Assembly (NCBI GenBank): GCA_039619475.1
Contig: CM077116.1
Span: 147,329,088-147,393,087 of the forward strand
Direction of reading: 5' to 3'
From: Icerya purchasi
Taxonomy: Eukaryota; Arthropoda; Insecta; Hemiptera; Monophlebidae
DNA length: 64,000 nt
Below, piece by piece: positions 1 through 13,099 of this stretch. Numbering within the stretch: position 1 is the stretch's first letter; the number at the start of each line of letters is the position of its first letter. Below the pieces are notes generated by a model, which ran no database searches, was not told the DNA's origin, and saw nothing but the letters and a program-made list of their open reading frames with translations. Made by a program: the position numbers and the translations under genes.

Positions 1-59
1 GAATTTTCTTTTTATGAAATTTATAATTTAATTTCTTAATTAATTGCGTGTCAAAGTTA

Positions 60-706
60 TTATTATTTAGTGGCAGATCCGCGGAGGGGAGGGGCACCCT
101 CCCCCCCCAAAGAACCAAAACATCTTTAAAAAAATTTATTATAATAGAGAAACTTTATACTATAACGTAATTATACAAATGTTATACCTATGGATATTTA
201 ATTATATAACTAATATTTAATATTGTTTTCTAGTAAAACTATTAATGTTATGTTTTTATTTTAAATCCAACCGTCATTGGTCTTTTACATCTCTTATTTA
301 TTTTTAATTTTTATTTTGCAATGTAAATGAAAATAGTTCGGTGAGAAATATGTATATTTTTTTTCACGAATAAAGAATTGGGATCGGGTTACTAACAAAA
401 ATAAAAAAAACAAACAAAGTCTAATAAAAATACTATCTTTCTTATTATTCAAATTCTAAATTACCATTTCAGCGAGAATTTTATAATTTTTTTATTTTTC
501 ACTTAAAAATGAAACTAAATTTAAATTAAATTGTAATAATTATGTATTTTTAAAACACATTTTTAAATTTCTATAAAGGTAGCTATTTGACTTTTTTTTT
601 TGTGAAACAAGGAGTATTTCTCAAATTTACTACCTACCGTAGAAGGTATTACGTAATTATAGCACCCCCTAACCCATGTATCCCTGGATCCGCCCCTGTT
701 ATTATT
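60..706. mobile_element. hAT-type MITE with 8-bp target-site duplication
   Basis: The element spans 68-698. Both flanks carry the exact 8-mer TTATTATT (60-67 and 699-706). The ends are imperfect inverted repeats: left TAGTGGCAGATCC, and right end, reverse-complemented, CAGGGGCGGATCC, followed on both sides by G-rich sequence. An 8-bp duplication with CAG(T/G)GGCGGATCC-like ends is typical of hAT transposons. The 631-bp interior has no transposase-like frame, so it would have to be mobilised by an enzyme encoded elsewhere. The TSD and ends are seen directly. The hAT assignment rests on family knowledge. Confidence 0.8.
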
Positions 707-1579
707 GGCAATTGTTTTGATAATATTAAATTCATGAATGCGATCTTTTCGTTTGAGAGATATGCAGGTGCATGTAGTGGACTAGCGGCCATATTGGTAT
801 TTGAGGTTTGGACATTTTTAATAATGGAATAAGGGTTAGTGTTTAACGATGCGAGTATACATACATATGTATATATTTTTGAGTGTAGTTTGGTTGAATC
901 TTATTTTGCTATTTTTTATCATTAATTTAATTTTGGCTCGGGAATTTTTTAATTGGGTTAATATTTAAAATGATTATATTATTGATGTAGTCGTTAGATT
1001 TATTGATAATTTCATTTTCTTTAACGATTATAATAGGTCTAACTTTTGTCAGCTTTATTACACAGTTATTTGTTATGAGTTTGTTATTTAATGTTTTTAT
1101 AGCGTGTTTACATTCGTTATGTTTTTTAATTTGTTCAGTATTAGCGATATGTTTATTATTCATGGTATTTGCAATTTTATTAGCAATTATATGTCTATAG
1201 TATTTTTGTTTATTGTCGGGTAATTCTGCTTCAATAATTAAATTTTCAAAGTTTTTGTTATTGAAGTTACAATATTTTAGACGGTTATCTAATAATAATG
1301 TTCGTTAGTAGAGAGTGTTAAATTTGTAATCCTATCATTAAATGCAAAATTAGTTTTAGGATTCGTGAAATTATTGTATTTATTATTCGTAATAGCTTTT
1401 TCAGTTTATTTCTAGTGTGTCACATTTGCCTCTTTTTAAGATTAATGTATCGAATTTTTCACTCTCTGTAGAACTTATCAATCTCGTTCTTTCTTCTTTT
1501 TAGCCCGTTTAAAAATTAAATAGAGGCTATTTGGTGGGTCCAGTGTACATAACTGAAATAAATCGCTTGAGGATCGATG
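707..1579. other. AT-rich sequence, nothing recognised
   Basis: T-rich on the plus strand. Short open frames here are low-complexity and show no motif. No repeat or RNA gene was recognised. Confidence 0.5.
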
Positions 1580-1587
1580 TTTTTTTT

Positions 1588-1618
<31 letters not shown>

Positions 1619-1921
1619 GGAAGCAGAGTGGCAGATTATATTAGTAAAGTCAGTTCCTATACCCCTTGATAAGGTATTATGGATTGTGAAGTTAAAGTTC
1701 ACAATATACTAAGCCTAATGGATTTGATGAGAATACTGGGGCCAATTGCTTTCTTCCCGTTGCCTTTACTTTCCCCTCATTTTTCTGGTACCTAATTATT
1801 TCGGGCTGGGTAAACGTGGAACCGACTTAGATCCGGAACAGACAAGTCTCGAACCCGTGACCTCTGATTTGGAAGTTAAGTGCCTTATTCTCACTAGAGA
1901 CCGCGCTACCTGGCAGAGTGT
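1580..1921 (-). mobile_element. tRNA-derived SINE with poly(A) tail
   Basis: Read on the minus strand, the element starts at about 1921 with a tRNA-like head. An A-box-like GGTAGCGCGG lies at 1910-1901 and a consensus-like B box GGTTCGAGAC at 1855-1846. The body contains AAAGGCAACGGGA, a motif of the kind common in insect SINEs. It ends ...CACTCTGCTTCC followed by about 29 A (a T run at 1590-1618 on the plus strand, with more T at 1580-1587). Such elements are transcribed by RNA polymerase III from the A and B boxes and are mobilised by LINE machinery. The total length of about 340 bp fits. No target duplication was found. A true tRNA gene is excluded because the acceptor stem does not close. 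Confidence 0.75.
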
Positions 1922-4263
1922 ATAACATTTATAAATATAATCCGGATTTATGCGTTAAAAAACCATTAATCGTTCGTGAAATAACTGCGCAACCCGTTAA
2001 TATGCGTAATTGTCGTTTCCCGAACTGTATGGAAAATATCTATGAATTTAAAAGGGCTTCGATTTTTTTAACATCGATTTTATGAGATTGGTACGTACAG
2101 GCGCCGTAACAGTATGTGTCACGGTCGTTGCTATCATGTAACGGGGTTACACGTTGCGGTAAATCATAAATTGTCGGAAGGTGTTCAGCATGCTTATCAA
2201 ACACGCGCCTACGGCTCGGTCTTTTGGACCTTAAAATTGATTCAGAGCACGTTCTGGTCGATTTTGAGCGAATTTTCGAGTCTGACTCGGCGCCTGATAT
2301 TTATATGTCGATTATTCTCTGTTCAAATATTACGGCAGTGCCATTGATCTATACGCGTCACATTCACTTCGGTCTTCATGAATGCTTGACAGAATTAATT
2401 GCAGACCTATGGCTTATTGCTGCACCGTTTGAGATGTGAGTTGGTAGTATTCGCAGACCGGAAGTGGTGATACTCTGATTTAGCCGAACTATACGACTTT
2501 CACTGTTCCTACTTCATATATCTCTTTTTCGAACCCCAATTTTGGAGCTATTTAATCTATTTTTCGTATTTCGCATACGGTTTGTGTTTAAACATCGCCT
2601 TATTTTTAAAGCCCAAAAATTGTACACTTTCTTCGGAATCAATTTTCAGTTTCCTTTTCTTTTTTTTTCTTTTTTTTTTGTTTTGATCGTTATTTTTCAA
2701 CGATTTAAATAATTTGATTATCTCCGTGTTCGGCAGGAAATTTGTTGATGTTTCGCGAACTTTCCACCGTGTCAGAAGATACTGAAATATTAAACTTTCG
2801 TTGTGGTTTCTGTATAATGTTCATTAAAATCAGCGAAAAAATAACTAACAACAATAAAAAACAATGAGTGATACAAAAGCTTGACTTTGCGATAACGAGC
2901 ATTTAGCAAAACTTGATTAGATTAAGATTCTATTAATTTCTGTACGTTTAAACAGTTGCGAGGATTCTTTTCTTTTTTTTTTTTTTTTTTGTTTTCTTGT
3001 ATAATATATTTTTCTTCCCCATAATAATACTTTTTTTAAACAATAGAGTTATCTAGAGCCATTGCTGTTTTGCTTATTACTTTTGACTCGACAAGTCGCC
3101 GACATCAGTTATATCCGGTGAGAAGAGCCTGCTTAAGTGGACTTAAAAAATTTAATGATAACAAAATTTCTACTTCATTTACGTTTCCTGTACGTTATTA
3201 GTATATATCCTGTTTTACTAATACAAATAAGCATGCCGCGAAATACTCCAGATGCCTTCGTAAGTTTAAATAAAGAAAAACCTAGAGTATATATAATGAT
3301 AGTTTTTCCGTTAGGCGACGATAATTTCGTCCATTCGATCAAAAACATTTATCACTAACCAGTTGTAGTTTTCCGATATTCGAACGGTCTACCGAAAGCT
3401 TTATTTCGTCTTGAAAGCACCATCGTAAATCTGGTTTCGTTACGATCTCGGACATACTCCGGTTAAATAATAATCGGCGGAATGAACGAATAGGCATCGA
3501 GAAGTTACTTTACGTATTTTTGTAGTAGTATGTAGTTTCGAATATGTTGCTGATCCGCATTACTTACTGCAAACAGCTGATAGAATATAATGCAATTTGT
3601 CTGATTTAATCGAGCGATGGAAATTGAATAGTTTTTTTTTTTTTTTTTTTTTTTTTGTGGTTTTTTTCGAAGAACGAAAGATGATCCGTAAGCTGTTGTG
3701 TTACAGACTCGAATCACGGTTTTCAATGAAATTTTTCCGTTTAAACATTTTCCTCCTATTTCTGAAATAAATAAATAAATTTCTGTTAAGGAAATTCTTA
3801 AACTATAAAATAAAATGATTAATATATAAAAAAAAAAACAACTAAATATTAAAAATTTAAAATACCGTTGATGGAATAAACAACTTGCTTGTTACTGCGT
3901 TTGACGGAGAATAATTGCCGGCATAAAACGTTTATACTTATTTCAGCGACATTGCAAAGTTCTGAAAATTAACGATTAATTCTATCCTTTTTTATATCAT
4001 TTTCACGCCACTACGTCTCACTCGGTTTTTTTAGAAATTTTCTTATTTGGTCAATTTTAAAAAAATTGTATTTATTAATAAGTTTTGTTATATATCGAAA
4101 TTTTAAACTAATAACTTTCTCATCATTCGAATCGGGGGCGATGATAATATACCTACAAATAATGTATTATAGCGAAATAACACAAGAAAAAATATAAAAC
4201 TAAAATAAAAGAAATATTGCAAAAATTTAGTTAATATACAGCTACTATATGAATCTATATGAA

Positions 4264-4266
<3 letters not shown>
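1922..4266. other. AT-rich sequence, nothing recognised
   Basis: Contains several long T runs (2657-2679, 2968-2990, 3632-3656). No protein, RNA or repeat could be supported. Confidence 0.5.
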
Positions 4267-4320
<54 letters not shown>

Positions 4321-4354
4321 ATTTGAGTATGTGAATGTATATATATATATATAT
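4267..4354. repeat. (TA)n microsatellite, two blocks
   Basis: An uninterrupted TA run covers about 4267-4308 and a second 4338-4354, separated by TGTATATGTATATTTGAG-like sequence. The Tyr/Ile-rich frame across it is an artefact of the repeat. Confidence 0.9.
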
Positions 4355-6332
4355 GGGTTCACCAGTACTTAATGGATACATTGTAGTATTAATATTTGCA
4401 AGACAGATAATATTAGTTATAGATAAATAAGTTTTAGAAATAAAGCTTGTAATGTTTATTAAATGAAACATGCGTATTTATTTCGGGAGCCCACAGGCAC
4501 GTCAATCGACTTGGTAGGAACTAGCGCACATCGTTTTAATAGAAAAAAACCCACATTAAAAACGAATTAAAAGTAAGTAACGTACTTGTTTTCAAATATT
4601 AACTCTAGTACAATTTCTTAGCAGAGTTTGTTAATTTTATTGAATATCGATTCTGTTGGTGGTTTTTTTTTCATTTTTTTCGAAAGCAAAATTTACTTTT
4701 ATTTGCTATTTCACAAGTACCACTGTCGATTGTACGTATCTAATTTAATTTTCATTATTCGCGTTATTTCGTTTTTCTCTCTTTTCATTTCTTTTATAAA
4801 TTCGTTGCCACATTTTAAGTTCCATACTAGTTTGTTGAAGTAGGTTGTTTTATACATTTTCCGTAATCGTCCTCCGCAAATCAGGAAACAACACCAGCAT
4901 TTGTATGTCGTTACGCACGAATACAACAGATTATATTTGTTATTCGGATATATTAACGAATCGAAGCGTTTCTCTATAATATTCGTTGTTTGTAAATCCT
5001 TTCAGGGATACTATGAAAACCTAGTGGCCAACTCCGTTTAGGATTGCGTTTGTTAATCGAAAGATGCAATCTATCTTCGACGCGTCCAAATGAAAATGAC
5101 TACTACGATGCGATTTGTTTTACATTGTACCTTTCGTGTAATTTTCCATTTAGACTTTTTTTCGTATGAAATAATAGAACGGTATAATTTCTTGAAATAT
5201 CACACTCTTTCCATCATCGGATACTAAAATGATACGTATCTTCCGTAGACTTTTTTTTCATCTAAATACTTATCGTCATTATGAAAACTTTTGCTTGAAC
5301 CGCATTCAGCCGGATATCAACAAAGAAGAGCAGCCGGTTGGACTGTTTTGGTGTGAATTCGAAACGATTTCGGATTGCCAGAGTCGATAGTTTATCTCTT
5401 AATAATGTTGATTGCGAAGTTAATCACAGCTCCTACACACTCTCCTGCTAATATCACATCTTGCGCTTAAAAGGTAACACAACTACGGCTGCGATAGAGA
5501 ATATGTTCAGATATAAGCATTTGAACTCTTGTTAAGATTGAAATTATAAAAGCCGCCCGATATTTTTTTTTTTTTTTTTTTTTTTTCAATTTTGTTAACT
5601 TAAATAATTTTCCTTTTATGTTATTTTATAGCTGACGGTAATTCTGAAAATTTGTGTGTTACGTTTTGACCGGCACCTCAGTTGTGTCAAGTCATGACGT
5701 CGTCGTCACGATAACTGTTGCATTACCCCCTTTCGTTACGTAAACCGCAATATGTCGACTGAATGCGTGCAACGTGTTCGGTAGCCATAGGACACTGTAC
5801 CGCAATGTATCTGCACGTAGCGTAGATATGCTGGTCATCGGTTTTGCAGTCGCAGCTAGGCATTTAAAAAGATTACATTTCTCGCTCACGTTTTTGACGT
5901 AATTAGCTTCGATTCATAAATAAAAGTTGCACGATTTAAAATCTCGATATGAAAACCAGCCGCCTATTTTTAATAGGAAAGAGGTTACTCGCGATGCGGT
6001 ATTTATTTTTACATACGTATATGTATGTTTTTTTTTTTTGCTAAAACTTCTTAATAAATGGGAATATCGCAGCGTTTATAATAACAGATTAAAAACCGTT
6101 ACGGAATTCGATAAAGAAAACTCGATCGGAAATAGAAGCACGCAGCGGAGGATCGGTCGGTTCTTCTTTTGCGCGACAATTGTTGTGTCCATGTACAAGT
6201 TCGGAGTTCATTCAGTACTGCAGGTTATCAAGTTGCCTATTTATCAATGAAATCGCGAATTCTTTATATACAGTTTTATCAGCAAAAACTTTTCCGCCAG
6301 CCAAATCTCGAAAAACTATCACTTCTAACTTT
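4355..6332. other. AT-rich sequence, nothing recognised
   Basis: Poly-T runs occur near 5565-5587. Open frames are short and show no motif I recognise. Confidence 0.5.
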
Positions 6333-6339
6333 CCCTTTT

Positions 6340-6436
6340 AATGTTTCCTCATTTCAACGTTTCCACATTTTAATGGTTCCTCATTTCAATGGTTCCTCAT
6401 TTCAATAGTTCCTCATTTCAATGTTTCCTTATTGGA
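6340..6436 (+). repeat. 16-bp tandem repeat, about six units
   Basis: Degenerate copies of AATGGTTCCTCATTTC follow one another, with variants AATAGTTCC, AACGTTTCC and AATGTTTCC. The central two units are identical. A period of 16 is not a multiple of three, so a coding role is unlikely. This is a minisatellite. Confidence 0.85.
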
Positions 6437-9400
6437 CTACATGTATTTAGTGCGATTTCTGAATTTCATTTTAACCGGCTACAGAAAACCATCTTACGTG
6501 CATCATTTTTTTATGCTTTAATCTTTTTCTTTTTCATTCTTCACTATGCTAATAACAATTTTTTTTTTTAAATGATTGTCCGAAGTTCTTTGAAAAGAAA
6601 CGAAAAACATAGCCGAAATTAAGGATAATTAATTTTTCGAAATCTAAAGGAATTCTTCTTTTTCCTAGAACGCGAAATTTATTTCCTTTTCCGTTTGTCC
6701 AGATAAAATAACAGTCTTTCATAATTTATTGAATAGTGTACACGCTTTTCCAAATCCGTCTAGTATAAGCGTATCGCCTGCATGTCTTAAATCAGCTTAT
6801 CAGCGAATTATGTAAACTACGAATTATCTCGTCTTAAATTAAATCATTAAAAGCGCCGAAAATTAATCGGAATTCGTTTTAACTGCGATCACTTTGACGG
6901 TGCCATCAGTGTTTTGATATTGTCATTTTCACGATAGCGGCTTCTTTTTAAAATGAGACACAGCACATTGAAGTTAAAACAGTGTATAGCACTGTTGGTC
7001 AGACAGCATAGTGTGTTATTTCTTTCTCCTTTGCGCTCGTGATTAACCCGACGCAGGAAGAATTTATCTGTATCCTTAATTTCCAGAATTGGTACATCGC
7101 TACCTGAACCTAACGCTGCTACGTTAGCTGGCTAATCCACGCAGTTCCAGGAAGGAAGACTTAATTTTCCGTATTTATAACTTAACATTGACGGATTTAA
7201 AAAATAAGCATAACGCCTTATATACCTCATTTAAAGTTTGGTGTACCGGTAAAGGTAACGCATAATACTTTGTTAACATTTCTTTAACTAGTTCTTCTTC
7301 CCTGTTTCCGTTATGCTCTCCTAACGCCAAACAACATGCTCAATCGACTAGCCCACATTCGGAACAACTATTATTACCTGCCCGGATTACGGCTATACAA
7401 TGTGCCCTTCTACTTGCAGATGACTCTCGATCTCCCGTTCGTGATGGAATAATAATATACAACTATTTTCCCTTTATATCATTAACGCGTTTATATACTG
7501 TGTACTCCAATTTCTTAAGTAGTTTTTCTTTTCCACCAGTTTAGTTTAATATCCCTATTTCGATGTATATGCTTAATTGTGTTTTGCACCGGTCACATTA
7601 CCCCGAATTCTACAGAAATCCACTTGAAGTGTTACTCTATTCATATAACCTGGCCACTAATCTAATTTATTCTCGTACTTTTCGGTTTCAATAAACTAGC
7701 CTGCGAATCCGATGATAGAGAATTAAAATCTTTCTAATTTGCCTATTTTTTTCAGGTATTCTAGAGCCAAGTTCGGAGCTCGGTTCTAACTTGCAAACTA
7801 AAACTATAGACAACTTTTGTGAATGAAAGTTAAATTCACATATTTATCAAGAGCTTAGATTTTTATTTTATTTTTTTGTTTCTAGATGCGTCAACTGTTG
7901 TGTGGACATTAACCTAGCGTAAGCGAAATTTTTAGAAGTGTCAATGCGTGGAAGCGGGTTGTTCTACCCCAACGAAACACAATTAACTAATCAAATGGTA
8001 ATACTTAAAATGTCTACTCGACTGAATCAATCTGAATTTTCGTTGTTCAGCTATATCACCGCTTTGTCTTTATTTTATTATTTCTAAATTGTACTATGGG
8101 CCGTTGTGTTTCTTAATGAGAAATTAATAAAAATGTTTATTTTTTTTTAATTCGTTCGTTCGACGAATCTTTGGATTTTCGAAACAGAATTAAACGAATT
8201 ATTCGAATACAAAGTATACCTGGTTTTCCGGTTTAATTTCCCTCGTATTTTCTCCTATCACTATATATATATATATACATATATATATATGTGATAGCTC
8301 TGGTTAAATTTCTCTGCCAACTACTATCGGTTGACAGGAGGGGACCGGGTCTTAATTTCCAAAAGATCTTATCGACAACCAGACATAAAGGTATTAATAT
8401 TTTTATTTGTACATTAGCTTTTCGTGCTGCTCGGAAAAGTACATTATGAAAACTCCTGAGAAGGACAATAGGAGATAGTTTTCAGGTACTGCGGGAAGAA
8501 GCTGATAAATAGTTTTCACCTTCGAGTGTTTAAAATACGCACTTAGTTGCGTCATGTTAATCATTAGGAAATTGTTTCGAAATGATAAATTTATTGAAAT
8601 TTCAACAAATCATTTGTAACGTTTCCGTCATTCATTATACACGAGGACAAAGTGTAATTTGTCATTCGTCTTTGGAAGGCAACAAAGTTTTAAATGGTTG
8701 CCGCTCTGTTAAAAGCTGAAAACTGCCGTTTCAATTTGGGCACATAGATATCCCCTCCTCAGGGCTGTCGTATTATGTACGTTTTACAGTTTAAGAGCCG
8801 GCGATTAAAAATGATCGCAGAGTTGGTTAAACGTGTCGCGTATTTTAATAATAATAGTGTATACCGCATTTAAATCTCGCTACATTACTACCACGAGTGG
8901 TTTGCCCGAAGGAAAAATTGGATGATAAATTATGAATGGCCTTGTCCGAACGCGGTAAAATCCATCCTTATCACGACGCTACTAAAAATAAGTTCACAAA
9001 TTAAAATGTGCAATTTTGTAAATAGCAACAATCGAAAGAGCCGCCTGGTTCGCACATTTCTATCTCATATGATTACGCGACGTGATTAATTTTTTTTTTT
9101 TTGCGGATTCCGCATTATCTTCCGTACAAATATTGCTCGTTTAAATCTCTTCAACTTGAATTTTAATAACGGGGATCGATTCGAATTTTTCAATTTTTTC
9201 GCGTAAATTCCGGTAAGCGGGGCTTATTGTGTAGATTGGATTTTTCTTCTTTTCGACGAGTAGCTTTAATCCGAAAAATCATCCTCTTTCCATTTTGTTT
9301 GGTTAGCGCTAGTGAATTTACGGCCTATGCCAAAGAAAAAAAAAAGAAAAAAATCAAAAAAAAGACAAAAACAAAAACTCACGCTATACCGGTGTAGGGA

Positions 9401-10259
9401 ACATTTGAAATTATTCATCCCTCCTTTCGCTGGCACAATTAGTGGAACATAAATAACAGAAAGGCAGAAATAATGGGGCAAAGGTAAGAAAAAATGAAGA
9501 GGATAAACGACGGAGTGGCGGGGTGTAGTCGAATTACAAATGTCAACACGTTTGATCGGGCGTGTGGGGTCCCTTTGTAGCGCGAATAAAGAGATAAGCA
9601 GTTAATTTTATGGACCTTTTCCAAACGGACGAGTCGAAAGGAAGCTTCGATTCGGTGATTTCTTCATATTTTCCCGCTATTCGAATGATATAAATGACTC
9701 TACCGCTAGTCGTCGGTAATTACGAATTTGTGCCAAATTCGCCGATGTTCGAACGTGTATCGTCTCTCATTGTAATTCTTTTTAATAAACAACTTCGTCC
9801 GCTGTTTATCTTTTGAATATTATTCGCCGTTTAAGCGGCCGTTATTAAAACTTTATGACCGCTATGTTTTAAGAAAGAAAAAAAAAATGCTTTAAGCTAC
9901 CTTTCGATCTGAACATACTCCGGTTTGATAAGATCTGAAATTAACAACTATCAGTTCGCGGTGGTTCGAAAATTTTGCGACTAACTGTATCAATATTTCT
10001 CCGGAAACATCGAGGAATATTGTTATTGGTCAATAGCAACGGATCAAGATAGAGATAGTTGTGGTCCCCCGGCTTGTGCTGATTCCCACGCTATTAATAT
10101 TTAAATTATTTCATTAATTTCTACAACGTATAATGTTACACGGCATTGTCATTCCTGTTTTAATACCTTAATTAGGTGTAAAAATGATGAAAAATATCGA
10201 AATACATAATCGATTGGAGAAAAATGTAAGTCACCGTATAAAAAGCCTTAATTTTAGCT
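6437..10259. other. Long stretch without recognisable genes
   Basis: Both strands were read and no coherent protein signature was seen. A TA-rich inverted repeat lies at 8255-8297 (listed separately), and an A-rich segment at 9335-9380. Confidence 0.5.
8255..8297. repeat. TA-rich inverted repeat, potential cruciform
   Basis: CTATCAC (8255-8261) and its exact reverse complement GTGATAG (8291-8297) flank alternating TA sequence (8262-8290), so the whole 43 bp can fold back on itself. It may simply be microsatellite growth inside a small palindrome. Confidence 0.7.
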
Positions 10260-10775
10260 TTCTCTCATTCGGCCCTTTCCTTAATTCGTTCTTTTATCTC
10301 TATTAGTTCCATTATAGGTTTTGACCGGACTCGTACTTTTCCTCCTTTTCTAACCCTTTACCTTTCTATTCAGCCGTATCTAATGTTTGGTTTCATGAAT
10401 TTCCGTCTTTGCGCGGCGCTTTATTATTTCCTCTTTATGTTGGTTGCGTTTCGATCATAGCTTGTCTCCTTCATCTCGCCATCGTGTTTCACTTTCAGCC
10501 TCCCCTTATTGTCCCCGCTACATCCTCCCAATGATATCTAACCATATCCTTTTCGAATGTTCCGCTTTTTGTCGTCTGAACTTCCCTATTCTCAACTTCC
10601 GAGACTTGATATTCCTACTCCCTACAGTGCTGCATCTCTGTTCTCTCCTTTCTTTCACCATCTGTTATCACTCCCCTCGGTTGTTCCTTCATTCATGCTA
10701 TAGCTGACCGCATACGAATCTGAATGATTAATTCAGCGCTAATTTTTTTCTTATCAAATATGGGTCGTGCTCTTA
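10260..10775 (+). mobile_element. 3' end of I-type LINE, 5'-truncated and decayed
   Basis: Translated fragments match the C-terminus of the intact LINE ORF2 at 54822-58565 across frameshifts. They include an IQP...F segment, then FDHSLSPSSRHR (intact: INHSLLPSSRFR), SPYC and NHILFECSA (identical in the intact copy). This is the region downstream of RNase H, including the Cys/His motif. It ends near GTGCTCTTAAAAAAA at about 10770, a short remnant poly(A). The 5' side has no other part of the element, so the copy kept only about 0.5 kb. Confidence 0.7.
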
Positions 10776-11203
10776 AAAAAAGGATAAAATTTTATGTATT
10801 ATTCCGACCCTTTTATAATTCTGGTTTAGTAGGTTTTTATCCTTAAGAAACATTTTTCTCGTCGGACTTCTGCTTTCTGGCAACTTCTCTTGACTGTCGT
10901 TTATCGAAATTTATGCATCATGATGGTGGCGAAGAATAAGAATAAGTATTGCTATGACAGTGAAAATCCGGTTACGTCATCAAGATCTAATCTGTTTAGT
11001 CATTTTTTCCCCGCGCTTATAGACAACTATAAAATATTACTTTGTCGCGTTTTTTTACAGAGCGCTTATCATGTTTTGGCCAGTATAAAAACGAATGTTA
11101 AATGTATTCCTTTGTTTATCGAAGAGAGTAGTAGGGTAGTTCGAAAATTCTTACTTCTCCTTTTTTTTTTGAGTACCTCAGCTGAGGACCGACACCCATA
11201 AAC

Positions 11204-11228
11204 CAAAAAAAAAAAAAAAAAAAAAAAA
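11204..11228 (+). repeat. Poly(A) run, possible tail of a plus-strand retroelement
   Basis: About 25 A follow the sequence ACCCATAAACC. A retroelement tail is possible, but the upstream sequence could not be matched to any element here, so it is listed only as a homopolymer. Confidence 0.5.
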
Positions 11229-11234
11229 GAATAA

Positions 11235-11530
11235 AAATTGAACGTTGGCAAAATTTTGATTCGGACGAATATTGGGCAAGAGGTGTTATAAAAACAAAAA
11301 AAAACTGCGGTTTAATAAACACCAGAATACAAGGTGTCGACAGAAGGGACATTTGAATAACAACATATGATCAGTGTTAAAGAGGTTTCTCGTATGAGAG
11401 AGAAGCTAAGGAAAAAAATAGCGATACAATGTGCGATTGGGAACATACAGAAAATCAACATCGGGGGATTGGAGAAATTGAACGGATTAGGTAGAATACG
11501 AAGAATGATAAAAAAAAAATCGAAGGAATA
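11235..11530 (-). mobile_element. Probable I-type LINE C-terminal fragment
   Basis: On the minus strand, pieces resembling the post-RNase H region of the intact LINE occur in order: a segment like the PWFQSIPICRR...H.L region, then DHMLLFKCPF (intact NHILFECSA). Several frameshifts break the frame. The fragment abuts the Helitron end at 11530. Similarity is weaker than for other copies, and random T-rich resemblance is possible. Confidence 0.4.
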
Positions 11531-11904
11531 AATTTGTAACATTATTAGCAACACAGAACTCTAATCTAGCTTAGACCACGACAAGTATGATTCTAGAAAT
11601 TCTAATTTTAATTCAGCGTAAAATTATTCAAAAACGTTTTAAAACTGTATTCCCAAATGTAAAATGCGATGTATTTTTAAAAAGAAGTTAAATACGTTTT
11701 TAAAATTTTGACTTAAAATACAGCGATCGTAAAATTATTTAAAACGTTTTAAAACTATATTCCCAAATATTGTACATCTGTATTGAACTTAATTCATTTT
11801 GAGTATTAATTTTATCTTAGTAAAAAACTGAATTTATTTCAGCTAATAAGTTAACACAACATTTATTGATTCTGTGGCGGTACGAACTTCGCCGGGTCAG
11901 CTAG
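11530..11904 (+). mobile_element. Helitron 3' end
   Basis: The segment from about 11530 is homologous to 20207-20760, sharing the run ACACAGAACTCTAATCTA and AT-rich repeats with CGATCG, CCCAAAT and ATTGAACTTAATTCATTTTGAGT. It ends GGCGGTACGAACTTCGCC followed by GGGTCAGCTAG. That is a 4-bp-stem hairpin followed by a terminal CTAG, the 3' signature of rolling-circle Helitrons. The base after CTAG is C rather than the usual T. No helicase is present, so the copy is non-autonomous and 5'-truncated. Confidence 0.75.
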
Positions 11905-13099
11905 CATATATATTAATTACAACGTAATTCGCATTAGAAAAAAATGTCCCAATTTTATGTAACATTTGTTATATTTTATAGGATTTTTGTGATTATGTTA
12001 TTCTTTTTTTGTGTTGATGCAGGTAAGAATTACGTTGTAAATTATGATCATTTTATACAAAGTATAGAAGAGAAAAAGACAGAAATGAAAGCAAAAAAGG
12101 TCAAGAGGCGCATCCCCTTGCGAGACCAAAATGGCCGAGTTATATATATATATATATATATATCGAGACGGATTCGGTACCTACAGCGCGATCTTTTAGC
12201 GGTGTTTGATTTATTAAATATTTTCTCTGGTAAAATCATTAGTCGGGGTCTTTTGAACACTTTTTTATTCGGCGTAATCGCGGCTCGGAGGTATCGGAGA
12301 TACTTATCGACTAAAACCATAATTTCCGTACGCGGTCGAACGGACATTAGTGCCGGGGTTGAGACTGTGTGCCTGTGTACTGTTGGTAGCGGTCGATAGC
12401 GGAGATTACTGTATGAGTCCGGTGAGAGTGCGCGTCGTTTCTGTGCTGAGCAGCATTGATCCGAGGGAAATTTTATAAAAAAAGTCAGACAGGGCCGATA
12501 ACGTGGTATTATTATTATTCCGATGTTCTAGAAACATCGATGCGATTATTATCTTCATCAGGTGTTAATTGCTGAAGGTTTATTCGGTAATGTCTGTTAG
12601 TCTTGATAGACACTTTGCCTCGGTCCGTTTTTAATCGTCGTCGAGAGTGCTAGCAATTAATCTAGTCGTCGCGTTACCGTCCGTTGAATTTTATACGCCA
12701 TGCTGCACGTTATTTTTCCAGCCTGTTCTTAAGATTTTATGGGGAAGCAGTTTTGTAGTCGTTATTTTCCAGTCACTGTCATCAAATTTACGCTTCCGAT
12801 ACTCCGTTTTGCTTGTTTCTTTTTTATTCTTTTTTCGAAATATACACGTTTAAGAATCAAAAGTTTCGTTATTGGACACGGAGATGTTACCGCCGTCTGA
12901 CGGCGGGATCGCGAGTTTCTTATAATTAAGGGGTAAATTTTTCCCTTTGCGCGAATTTTTTTTCATTGTCCTAAAGACCTGCTAGGCGGAGCTATTCCGA
13001 TTGTGGCACGCCGGAAGTGTCACTGGCGCCCGTAATTTTCGCATCATCATCATTTACTCAAATTTCATCAGTGATGAAGAAAAAACAAGTCCATCTCGA
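11905..13099. other. No gene supported
   Basis: A 151-codon plus frame (11944-12399) is open across a (TA)n run at 12140-12163 but has no recognisable domain. A small palindrome CGATGTT-CTAG-AAACATCG lies at about 12520-12538. Confidence 0.45.

Noticed and set aside
1846..1921. Functional tRNA gene
   Set aside because: The A-box match is imperfect and the acceptor stem does not pair. The downstream body and poly(A) identify a SINE.
4103..4471. 122-codon minus-strand frame
   Set aside because: The centre is Tyr/Ile repeats from (TA)n.
11944..12399. 151-codon plus-strand frame
   Set aside because: It runs through a TA microsatellite, has no domain signature and no splice or promoter support.
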